DNA from: Dissophora ornata
Lineage: Eukaryota > Mortierellomycota > Mortierellomycetes > Mortierellales > Mortierellaceae
NCBI GenBank assembly: GCA_025201705.1
Contig: MU617456.1
Coordinates: 1-12,818 of the forward strand
Direction of reading: 5' to 3'
DNA length: 12,818 bases
Made by a program: the position numbers and the translations under genes
Notes under the pieces: generated by a model
Database searches by the model: none
What the model saw: only the letters and a program-made list of their open reading frames with translations
Told to the model about the DNA's origin: nothing
Shown: one piece after another, positions 1 to 11,348 of the stretch
How the letters are laid out: each line of letters begins with the position of its first letter
Position numbering within the stretch: the first letter of the stretch is position 1

Positions 1-16
1 GAGAGAGAGAGAGAGA
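1..16. repeat. (GA)8 dinucleotide repeat at the window edge
   Basis: Eight GA units open the window and may continue beyond it. It lies downstream of the gene; on the minus strand it reads as CT repeat. Confidence 0.8.
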
Positions 17-68
17 TGTTTCTTAAAGTAATCTTGCGTGGCATCAACCAACATACATTACACTGCAC

Positions 69-228
69 TTTTTTTTTTTTTAATACTCAAAGCGAAAAGA
101 ATAAAAAACCTTCATGAACTGCAATTAAACTAGATCCATCAAAAACAAAACAGTGGCAAAACAACAACAACAACAAAAAAACTACTAAAAATACAAGGAC
201 GCTCAAGACCACCGGAAGACATGCCTTC
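69..228 (-). terminator. 3' untranslated flank with possible poly(A) signal
   Basis: The 160 bases after the stop codon are T-rich on the sense (minus) strand and have no AATAAA. An ATTAAA at 79-84, followed directly by a run of 13 A (plus-strand T at 69-81), is the only poly(A)-signal-like hexamer seen. It lies about 145 bases beyond the stop. Fungal poly(A) signals are loose, so this is a candidate only. Confidence 0.35.
162..180. repeat. Short (CAA)5 repeat followed by poly-A in the 3' flank
   Basis: Five CAA units followed by a run of A are present. On the sense strand of the gene this reads as T-rich TTG repeat within the presumed 3' UTR. It has the same motif and orientation as the repeat in intron 2. 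Confidence 0.75.
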
Positions 229-1308
229 CTACGACGAAATAAGGCTATGGTGTAATGCCTTCAATGTCTCCAGCTGTCGCGTGTGGTACGGGAAGAACGA
301 CACAAAGTAATCGAGTGCTTCAACCTAACGTGGGATATTAAAAAAAGGTAGCACATGGTTAGTACCACTTGCGTTGATGGAGTAAGTCCTCTTCGCGATG
401 ATAACAAGCGCCAAACTTACCCATTTCCTCAAAGAGTCAGGCCAAACGCGGATTTGCGTCTCATCGTGATGTCGATTATGGCTCTGCATCGTGAAGCCAT
501 TCGCGCCTGCTTGAATCAATATCCTCTCTCCATTCTCATCATACTCGCTTGCGGCAGCTGATACTCCAGAGCCAGTTCCAGAGCCAAGGCCGGACGCGGA
601 AGGTGACCCGTTCACAACGACAGCTTTCCGTGGATCTTTCAGATACGCAGGCGACCAAATCTGGAAAATGCGATTTCCGAGAAGTGTGCAAAACAGCAAA
701 CTCGCGAGTTGGAAAAAGTTCTCGCCAGTCTTGATGGTGCTATAGTACACCAGCTGATCTACCACATATCGATACTTAAATTCCAGGTCGATCAACCTCC
801 GCTGCGTTTCTTGTGCCTCAGCGCTCTGGTAGTGCGGATGGTGCGATGGCGAATGGTATGCGGTCAGCGCAGAGGTCGTACGACCAAGTCCTAGCATTCC
901 TGCAACAGGCCCCGAGGATTGTGGTGTCAGCAACGTCAGCCCTCCGTTCATGAGCAACGTCGGAGAATGCGCCAATCCATTGGTCGCCTGGGGACTAGGC
1001 AGGCGGTCCGGGCCCAATCCTACTGATGACAGACCAAACACAGTGCCGCTGTTGCTATGGCTACTACCGACGACGCTGTCCGAGAAGCATCCACTACTGC
1101 CCATCGTGACCATGACCGCATGGCTGTTAAAGTCGCTCAAAAAGTTTACAACATGTTGCTCGATCATGCCGAACGCATATGAACTCTTGTAGCCAGACGA
1201 GAGCTGGAAATTGGACACATTTCCGAAGCTGATACGCAGTGGGACCCAGTAGTTCTCCAGAGGTCGATTACGATTGTAAATGGTGATATTCTCTTGCACA
1301 TACTTTTC
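229..1308 (-). other. C-terminal module (residues 3293-3619), exons 8 and 9
   Basis: Exon 8 begins with a last beta-rich stretch (NITIYNRNRPLENYWVPLRI). A Gly/Ser/Pro/His-rich linker follows (about residues 3360-3455). Next is a compact helical segment at about 3459-3515, around LEFKYRYVVDQLVYYSTIK and ENFFQLASLLFCTLLGNRIF. A second Gly/Ser-rich linker follows (about 3525-3550), then a final amphipathic tail across intron 8 (IRVWPDSLRKW joined to VEALDYFVSFFPYHT). The hydrophobic piece near 3490-3510 is too short and too polar at its edges for a confident membrane helix. I do not recognise this module in any named family. Confidence 0.55.
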
Positions 1309-4300
1309 CTACATTGATCAGGTAAGTAATTTAGTGGGTATTGTATAATCTCAGTTACGCAGGAAGTGATGGATCTGGCAATGACTTACCCTCCTAAAGT
1401 TTTCAGCATTGCGAAGGAGCGCTTTCACGTTTGGCACTACGCGGATCTCGTGTTTCTGCAGCCCATCCACAATCCTGTCCGGTTCCGGATATTCCAGGTT
1501 GAAGTACATGGTGTTATTCACGATTTCGTACTCGAGTGGAATCTCAAGCAAGTTGGACACTCCGAGTATCCTGTAGTCCTCCTTGAATGTCATCTTCCAC
1601 ACATCTGCATTCTCTGACGATTCTGAAGACTCTCTCGAGACATGACCTATTTGAATCATATATATTAGTATAGTCTCAAAAAATACACCAATAATTATTA
1701 AAATAAAATAATTCCGAGTTGCATACCAATAAAGGACACGGAGTCTTGCCAAGACACACGAATAGCTGGAAGATAACATTCAGCGGTCAGCATAACAACC
1801 TGCTGGTAGTCCTTAACAAGACGGCAGTTGATGTATATCTCCACTGTTTTCAACTCCACTTGGTCTGGGTCTCGATATTCGCCTTTGTCCAATGCAGCTT
1901 GGATCGCTGCAGAGGGTCTAGGAAAGAATCGAAGGTAGACACGAACGTGGTTCTCAGATGGAACAGTCAGAGTCTTGAACAGCTTTGCAGAGGTGCGAGA
2001 GGTCGAGAACAGAATCTCAGTCGTGTCTGTAGGCGATAAGTTGGACTTGAACTAATCAATGTCAACGCATGACGTAAAAGCAAAAAAGATATGAAACTCA
2101 GCACGATGTCAAACAAGGATTGCCGTTAAGTAGTGCCAGAGGCAACTTACAGTAAACTCCATGGGCACCGTCTCGCGGTTGTACACGACCATGCACCTGG
2201 CTGTGTACTCAGAGCCGTAGTAGAGGTTCTTCATGTCGATCGAAGAAGAGTTTTTATAGTCAATGCCATTAACAAACACGTCAAAGACCCGATTGTTGGC
2301 CTCGTTGCCCTTGGTGGCACGTCTGATGTTCTGGCGAGCAACGACCTCCATCGTTATGCGCACCGTCTTCGTGTCGGCAGGATTATCCACATTCTCTATA
2401 AGAAGATACGTCGAAAAGACATTGCGCACGTTCGTTGAAAAGCTGAGCGTTATCGTGTGGACAGAGGAAGAGCTGCTTGAGAGCAGCTCGTCTGCAGGCG
2501 GCTCCAGCGTTCCGTCAAGACGACTGATCTTGAGCCAGTTCTTGTCGAGCGCCGAAATGGTCCGGATACGGTATGACACCCGATCATATGTAGTGTTCTC
2601 CAGCACAAGCTTGCGAAGAACATTAGCTGATCCCATGTCTTGCTGTCCAAGATCTAGTTCATACCGTCCTCCAGCCGAGTCACTAGAATCAATTCGTTTG
2701 CATCCACGCAGTGAAAGGACTGGCTGCATGATACTCGTATCCACTTCCAATGGCGTCGTAGCTTGGGACATCGCGTTATCTTTTGCTAACGCCTTAGGCA
2801 TCTCCTCCAGCTTGTTTTGGTGGTGGTGAGGATCAATGCGTTCATCCTCCATAAGGTGCTTCTTGCTTGGCTTCCTGTGTTCTCGAGTGTCGGAGATGAT
2901 ACTGATCAAAACACGTTGCTGTTGCCCAAGATTTGAGTTCAGGTTGCGAATAAACAGCTTGATGTCTTCTGAAATGATTACGCGGGGGTCGATCAGTTCA
3001 ACCATCAGTTTGAGCTGCTGGCCAGCTTCAACTGTCCCGCGGTTGCTGGCATCTAGCGGTGTCACTTTAATAATCTCAGCAGCCGGATACTCCATGGGTC
3101 CCTCCAACGTGACCTGGAACTCGAGGGGGAAGCTCGTCGACAAGTTGGAGATCGTGATGGAGGCTTGCTGGATATCGGAGCTTGAACCGTCATCTGAAAT
3201 ATCCTTAGAACCTGAATAAAAGGACGAATCTGGATTCTCATCGTCGCTGTCACCCTCATAGTCGGATGTCTCCAGTAGGCTCCTGAAGACGATTCTCTGA
3301 GTGGAGAGCGAGAACATTGATCCTTCTACAATGGTGCCATGAATCGGGATTGACTCTGCAAATCTTCTTGATGTTGTGTCCTCCTCGGATGTTGAAGGTC
3401 TGGTTGAGACCCACAAGTTGCCAAAAGTAAGACCCTCTGGCTTGCAAAGGGCTGAAGTGTCACAGGGTAATCGGGAACCCTCCTTGGGGAAAGCGCGGAC
3501 GCGCACCTCGATCGATCCACGGGGGCTGAGAGAAATATTACCGCGAAGAGGAGAGTTTGAAAATCGGGAGAGAACTTCAAGATGAACGTAGTCAACAACA
3601 TCTGGAGATAAGGTAGCACCAATCTCAAAGCGAACGTCTTCCGAGGACTTATTCGTAATCGAGAACCAAGCGTCACAGGGCAGGGCAGAGGAAGGAAGGG
3701 GGTGCATCAATTGAGGCAACACCAGTATTCCTTCCTTCAGTCGATCAAAGCCCAGCTCAAACTCGGTCAACATGGCGTTTACACTGAGGGCGATTTCATT
3801 CTCAGGGTTGTTGAGGTTCATGACTCTGATAGGGAACGTCTTTCGTCCGATCTCGAAATTCTCAATCCTCTTTGGGTCCAGCATGACCGCCACTCGGTCC
3901 ACACCATGGTCACGGATAGTTCTCTTGGTTCCAACCATATGCAGATCCAGTTTACTCTTGTCGGTGCTATCGTCAGAAGGTGGCTGTGCAACCTCCATAT
4001 AATTCTCCAAAACGATCTCATAGTGGAGAGGGATTTCGCTCGAGTTCTTGACTTCAAACTCAGCCTTCACTGGCTCCCAAGAATTGTAGTGGCCAATCTT
4101 TCCAAGATCAATCGAGACAGGAACAACATCACCGTACGAGATTCCGAAAGTGGACGACAGGCTCAGAACTTTGACAACTTGGTTCTTCAGTCGATCCAGT
4201 ACCATGAGATTACCCTGCAGTGATACATTCTTTCCTCTCTGGAGGCTCTCGATCTCGTTTGTTGGTAATTCGGGAGGTGGGCAAGAGATCAGTAGCTGGA

Positions 4301-7300
4301 TTTTTCCACCAGAGGCGATCCTCACTGCAGCACCGCAAACATGGAAACCATCGATCGCCTTTGTATCTACGTCAGCGGAAGCCTCTTCATATGTGTCTGT
4401 GCCTGCTAGCTCCCAAAGAGTGTTGACTTCAATGTCACAAAGAGGAACCAGCTCCATCGTCTCCGAGCTGTCGTTGGAAAACTCGATCCACCGCTCCTCG
4501 ATGTGGACATCTGTCTCGCCATGTGCTGGCTGGAAAGACACATATGAGTGCGTCCCTTGGTCCTTGCCATCCTGATCCTCGTGAACATTGACATATACAT
4601 CTTGCCAGGTGAAGCTCGGAAAACTGAGACCCTCGCGCGGTACTCCGGACTTGACTTCTTGAATCTCTGCGAGGTCTTCCAGGGTCATGGGGCAAGCATA
4701 TCCGTGTCCGTGTGTGACGGTCAAAAGCTGTCGTGGATCAACAAAGAGACGGACTTTGATCTCGATCTGCTGCGAACAATTGTTCTCGTTAGTCACCAAA
4801 ATAGTGTCTGTGAGTAAGCCGGGTGTTGATGCCGTTACTCGGAAGCTGACCAATAGACGAGAACGATCCGTCGGTGCTATTTCTGTGAAATCTTGATCTT
4901 CATATTCTTTGTTGCTGCCTCTTGAGAGTCGCTTGTCCAGGTGCGATGTAGGCGGTGCTTTGTCAACGTCCCAGCCATCCAGTATGCCCCCCGTTCGATC
5001 CAGTACGATGTTGCCTGAGAGCGACTCCACGTGAAAATCTAGTGGGAGCAGGCTCGACAAATTCTGCAGTGTGAATGAGCCATACACCGGCTTGCCAACA
5101 TCAGGAGTCCACCCAAGGTTAAGAAGGGTGTCGGAGACCGAGAGAATAGATCGTCCGATAATCGATATAAATTTGACTGTCTGCGAGGAGACGAGTGTCA
5201 GAGTTTCCTCCGCATCTTCGGACTTGGTCTCCGTATCAGCGGGTAATTCCTCTGGAAGAGAGATGGTGAATTTGATGCCTCCTACTAGAGTACGGCACTC
5301 ACTGTCGCGGTCCATGCCCGTCGAGCTTAATCCGCTAGAGCCAGCAGCCCTACGACTCGAGTTGGCCCCAGCGAACCCTCCGAGTAAGTTTGGTTGGACG
5401 GCTACCCAGACAGTCATCATGCTACGCTTCTTCAAAAGTGTCCTGGCGACCTGACCCTTCTCCGCCTGCTCGTCAAGGTAGATTCCAACCTGCTGGGACA
5501 AATTCGAGGCACAGGCAATGTAAACGTCATCGTCAGTGATGTTTTCAACCAGGAGAGGTGTCACTTGTGAATACTTGCGACCAGTGTCCACATAGCAATG
5601 TCCTAGATCCAGAGTCATTGATTCGTCCACGGACGGAAATGAAAGGTACTGGGCGCGGTGAGAGTAGATCGTAAACGTGTACTCGAACGACATTTGTGTA
5701 TGCATATTCACCACTTGAAGTGTGTCTTTGAGTCGGCCGAGGTCAGAGGCAGTGTATCCAAAGGTGATCCTACGCACTTCCTTTGGTCCTAGCGATCCCT
5801 CTAATTCCTTTTCCTGGAACACGAAACGCGAAAATTCCTGTGTATTCTTCTGGAGCTTGATCTTGAACGGCAACGATTCCCCACTCGAGTTCGACAGTGT
5901 AAAGTAGAAGTTGCCTGTTTGACCAAGCTCGATCCTTCCCCCATCAAATTCCTTGGGCGACAAGACGAGATGCTCCGCCGGTGGCTCGGATTTCATGGCT
6001 GGGACATCAACAGAGGTAGTTCCAGCAGGATCGGGCTTTCCCGGGGCATATCCGGTGTCGCAGCTACCTACAGCTGAAGAGTCTTTCTTGATATTCTTCT
6101 CCAAGAATCCCTTCTCATCACATACTGCCTTGTCCTGCTCTGTTTCAACATCTACATCTCCATTCTGTTGGACTTTGCATTCCACCGTAGCAAAGAAGGT
6201 CACATCGCGGCTGATATCCCGGTTCTTGTGCTCGTGCACGTAAATCTTGCCTTGAAGTCGAAGACGATCCTTTTCGGGCGCAATTGCGGCGGTCGGGGTC
6301 TTATCACGCAATGCTGTAAAGTAGGCTGACACTGACTTCGTCTTCCCACCCTCCAGGGTAAAGACAATAGAATGATCTGTCCGCTTGAACCGGGGCATAT
6401 CTTTGGCTATCGGAGTCGAGACTGGCGTTGCCGAGGTGGGTGTATTCGTTGCAGTGCTCTTGGTCGAGGTTTCCACTGAAGGTGAGTTAATCTGATCGGC
6501 CTTGGAAAACTCGAGCACCTTTTCCTGCGTAGGAGTGTCATCGTTTGCATCTATCATACGGAGAGGAATGTGGGTGAGCATAGGTCATTACAAGTACCGT
6601 GATATGGGAAAAAAAATCCAGCAAACGTACTTTGTAGCTTGGACGAATCGGTCTTCTCCTCCACACCGCCCTTCCGCAGCAGACTCAAGCGAGCGGTCAC
6701 TTTTAGCACCTTGTCCTCACGACCTTTCCTCTTAGCAATCTTGAGCTTTTGTTCCAAGATCTCTATCTCATCCTCCATCTCCTTGGTGACTACAGCCTGG
6801 CCAGCCGGATCGTCCTCGAGGGTAAATTCAATCGCGCCTCCATAGCGATGAGACTCTGTCGAGAGCGGCATCATTTCATACGGGTCCACACGAACCTCAA
6901 ATGTCCTTGTCTGCTTTGTGGAGTTAGTTACCGTAATCCGCTTGCACGCCGTCTTCTTGCCAACACAGCATGTTCCAAAGTCGACTTCTTGTGAGTCGAT
7001 AGAGAAATGCTTCGGCTTGCGAATGTTGGCTTTGATACTCAGAATACGACTGCTGTCTGGATCTTGCACATTCTCGATCGCGAGTTTCTCGTGATATAGT
7101 CCCGAGAGCGATGGCTCGAAAATAAAGTCGACTTCCTTCTTGCTATAGCCACGAACGACACCGCTCTTGCCATTGCCGAGAATAATGTCTCCTGATGCGA
7201 TCGACCCAGACTTTCGGATATGGTACAACAAAGGCTCCTTGCTCCGATTCTGAATGACAATCGTCTTGGTGCGTTTCTCGCCTTTGTCCATTGAACCAAA

Positions 7301-10300
7301 GTTGATGTTGTTCTGTCCAAGGTCCATGATACTGCGCACAAGAGAGGACCTGACCATGATCTCTCGAAGTGGGATTTGGCCTAGATCGCCATCCAGCAAA
7401 GGAAGGAATTGCGGATTGCACTCCACAGTCTCACGGTCGAATTCGACCAGCCGCAGAAAGATGCGCCCGTCCTGCTTCTTGGGAATACCTTTGATGCGGT
7501 CACGAAAAGTTGAGGACGGCGTGAAGAGTATGATAAGTTGATGCTCAGTCTCCGGAGGGATGCTCACAATGGAGACGGGGCTTAGCTCTCCACTAGTAAT
7601 CGCACTTTGGAGTTCTCGAGTAAGCTTCATTCTTTCTTTCACATAGCGTTCCTCATCGGCAGGCTTGAAGAACAACATCGACCCGCCTGCAGCTGAGTTC
7701 GCATCTAGCGCTGTCAAGACACTGTCTAGAGATCTCTCACTCAAGAACGAATGTTCCGCCGACTTCGTGTCGGTAGATGGCTGCGTGCCGCTCTCATTCT
7801 GTGAAGTCTTCTGGTCCTGCTGCCGCTGGACAGAATTGACCGAGACATCAACTCGTTTAGATCCTGTCTCCGCAAGAACAGTGCCATTGCTCTGAACTCC
7901 ATTCGCATTCGATCGCGGTCGATTCGACTCCTGAGTGCTTCCAGCTATTGCCTTCCCAGGCCGTTCTGTCGATATCGGTTTAGGACGCAATGTTGGTTCC
8001 AAAAGCTCCTTCATTGTCGGAATGCGTTTGGTCACCTTTTTGATTTCTCTAGGCTTATTCGTGGCAAGATCTAAGAATTTGGCTGGAGCGCTCCTCGTCG
8101 TTTGTGAAGTGTCGCCATGAAAGAGAATTGCCTTTGCTTTGAGCGCCAGAGACGAAGCCAGGGTAGATCCACCAATGACAGCCGGTGTACCCGACTCCGA
8201 ACCCGTTGCAGAGTGTTGATCGCGGGTGTCCTGACGTCTTTTCATAAAACCCGACTTGGAACCGTCATTTGCAGACACATTCGATCCGAGATCCATGATT
8301 GACGGGGATGCTGTAGACAAGATTTGAATTAAGTTGTGTCAATACCCACGTCGTGAAGAAGAAACATAAACGAACATCGCGTTTTGTCCTTACCTCCACG
8401 ACTGGCCACATTCGAAGTCTCCGTGGCAGAGTTGACACTCTGGGCTGTTAATGAGGCATCCTGGTCATTGGTCAACAGGCCGCTAATCTGGCTCAGATTC
8501 AAGTACTCCCGATGTTCACGAGCGCGTTCGTAGACAGACAATTCGCCGACCAAACTAGTGGTGACCTCAAGCGTAAGCCATTTTCTGGTAAAATTGGAAA
8601 TTACAATCGTTCGTAAGCTCACGCCTCCCACCACCACGTTGCCGAAATCCAAGAAGTTCGCGCCCCCAGGATAGAGTACTCTGTAAAAGAGTGAATGAAA
8701 CGTGACTCTGTTTTTGTCGATGTTCGTCGAGCGGACCTCAATGATCTGGTCGTTGGCTCGATTGGTCAAGTTGTATAGGGTTAGCTGCTTTCGGTAGTCC
8801 GGGTTCACTTTGCGCGGGTAGATGTCCAGCTTGAGTTCTGTGCTCGTTTTTGGTGGTATCGTGATGGCTCCAGAAGGTGAGCAGTTTAAAACCTTACTCT
8901 GGAAGTCCAACTGAACAGTGGCAGGGATCTCGGACTGGTTTATCAGCTTAATGGACAAAGATTTGATAGCACCCACATCGGTGTCCCCAAAGTCAAGAGT
9001 TTTAGGCTCGACGGTCACAAATGACGTGCAGGTTCTGGCTTTGCACTGGATGATCTTACGGTCCTTTTGAGGGTTCTCCGAGAATGGGACAGATGAGCCA
9101 CCGCCCATCCATGGTGCATAGGAAACGATAATCCGAAATGACTTGCGTAGCAGTTTTCCCGCTTGAAAGTTCTCCATAGAAGAATCGCGCGCTGGGCGGT
9201 ATGACATTATGACCGTGCGTTCCTTTCCCGGTCTCAAAAACAGTTCCTCGATTCTCGTTGTGGACTGGTTGCCGCGCACTGGTGACTGGGGTCCGTGGAG
9301 CTGAGCCTGCTGAAGTTCCCGATCTCGCTGGGCTCCAGAGAAAGAGATTGACCGCAGACTGAGACGCTTCTTGTGGTTGATTAGGCCGCTGGCATTGGCA
9401 GAGTCTTGTACGCTTGTGTTGTCAGGTTCCGATTCGAGATCATCCTCGGTTCCTTCCCGGGAAGGCCGCGCAAGTTCCTGTCCTGCAAGATACTTCTCGA
9501 CGTTAGAGTTTATCTGCATTATGTTCTCAGGAAAGAAGCCCTCTGAAGTGGGTGAGGAAGGACCAGAGTCGATGACCAGCCCGTGTTCGCGTGGGCCGCG
9601 ATCCCCTTTGGTTCCTGAGGAATCTGCAACGCTTGGGGACGACGATGCAAAGCCCGACGCATGGGGAGAATTAGTCCCATCGTCCATCCAGTCTCGAAGG
9701 CGACTCCTGCTCGCGTTGACTCCAGATGGATTGTGATCCACGTGGTCAGTATTCGCTGACGATTCGGAACGACGCGAGCTTTCGTACCAACTAGGCTGTA
9801 TATCAGGATCCAGTAAAAATTTCCCTTCTTTCGTAAGATCTGGTGCAGTCTCTGGCAGCTCCGCCCCAGCCTCCGTTTGAATGTCGAAAACCACCTCTGC
9901 GCCTTCGACTTTGAGATGAATCTCCGTTGGTGTAAGGCCAGTGTTGCTAAAGGTAATTGGCAACCGCGTCCACGTTCCAGCGCAGCAATCTCCAAAGTCC
10001 ATCGTACTCCCCGTTGAGATCGTAAGCGTATCTTCTCCTCTAGAAGTAGCTCTTACAGTCGCATGGATGCTCGCCTCTTCAACATTGCTAGCATCATTCA
10101 AGTTCTCGAGCAGCAGATCAAACAAAAAGTCGCCATTCTCTACTGGGCGGAAAATGACTCGAATTCGGCGGTGGCTGTAGCTTGGTATTGGCTTCGACTG
10201 TATGGTTTTGGTGTGATAGATTTGGCCTTGCTCAACCACACGATCACCAACTTCCTCGATATCGTTTCCACCGAAAGAACCCTCATAGTCAACAAACCTA

Positions 10301-11316
10301 AGCCATCCTTCCCGCGAGGCGTTGCCGACATCAACGACATTGAGCTGCCAGTACAGCGGAATCTCGCTCCGATTCCATATTGTAAAGTCCTTGACAAACT
10401 CCTGATTTGCAATGCAATCCTCAAAGTTGATCCCAGTTTCACCAATGTCTGAATAAAGAACTGAGCGGCAGACTGTGGAGCGGAATTTGACGGTATGTTG
10501 ATAATCTGCCTTGTGAGGTGTTGTAGTTGGTGCTAATGAACTATTACCCGTCGAGGTTTCGTGAGATGCAGCAGCTGCTGAAGTGAGGTTAAAGTTATTG
10601 GTGAAGCCATGGATGGTGGGTGGCGAGCTTGAGAGGACTGCATCAGTGAGCATAGATGTTTCTGTCGGACCATAGGACTTTGTAGCGTTACTTTTGTATG
10701 CGAAAAAGAAGACCAGGCCATTGACTTCAAACGAGTCAAAGTTGTCTGTCTGTTGATCGGTGCCTTCGAACTCCTCGGTGTCGATGCTACTCCCATTCGC
10801 GAGTCCGTTTGCAGAAATGTCGCGCTGTCTGCTGTCGTCGTAGACCTGAATGCCGTCCCCAAGTGCACTGCCGTTTCCAGAATTGGTATTCATTAAATCC
10901 ATGCCTGTGGTATTAGAATCCCATTTGCCCCTCCTCTTTGCGCCTCTGGGATCTGGTAAGAATCCGAGAATGACATATTCAGTTCGACCCGCTGGAACCG
11001 CAATTTCATCGATCAAATTGACGAGGTTGAAAAGCTGATTAAACTGATGGCCAGTTGCAGCTAATGACCCGGCTTCGGCTGCGGCGGCGGTGTTGGTGGA
11101 TATAGTCTGTAGCATACTACCATTTGACTCTTTGAGTGCGTGAATGAGAGCAAAGTATGTGGGAAGAGAGAGCGTTAGTTAAAAGAGCGAATGAAAGAGA
11201 GATGGACGCAATGCCATCCAATAGTATGACAGGTAGATGTGAAAGGAGCCAATCAGAGTACGCAGTCCATGCAGAAAGATATTGAATGAAGAGCGCCCTT
11301 CCCGCTGCACCAAAAT

Positions 11317-11348
<32 letters not shown>

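Noticed and set aside
162..180. CAA and AAC repeats as a CRISPR array or mobile-element footprint
   Set aside because: They are simple microsatellites without spacers, target-site duplications or terminal inverted repeats.
2026..2051. Alternative acceptor CTACAG for intron 5
   Set aside because: It would remove 25 more bases and shift the frame into a Cys/Arg-rich sequence with early loss of the beta-strand pattern.
2263..2829. 188-codon open frame on the plus strand
   Set aside because: It lies wholly antisense to exon 5, in which the minus-strand frame is open for 4.4 kb and shows repeat structure. The plus-strand product is Ser/Arg/Leu-rich with no domain pattern.
3487..3510. Reading the poly-hydrophobic segment of the C-terminal module (protein residues 3487-3510, encoded at about 655-726) as a membrane anchor
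   Set aside because: The stretch around FFQLASLLFCTLLGNRIF is interrupted by Gly, Asn and Arg and is too short for a confident transmembrane helix; an amphipathic helix fits better. The start and end given here are residue numbers.
3702..4223. 173-codon open frame on the plus strand
   Set aside because: Also antisense to exon 5 and without recognisable sequence; a shadow of the minus-strand codon pattern.
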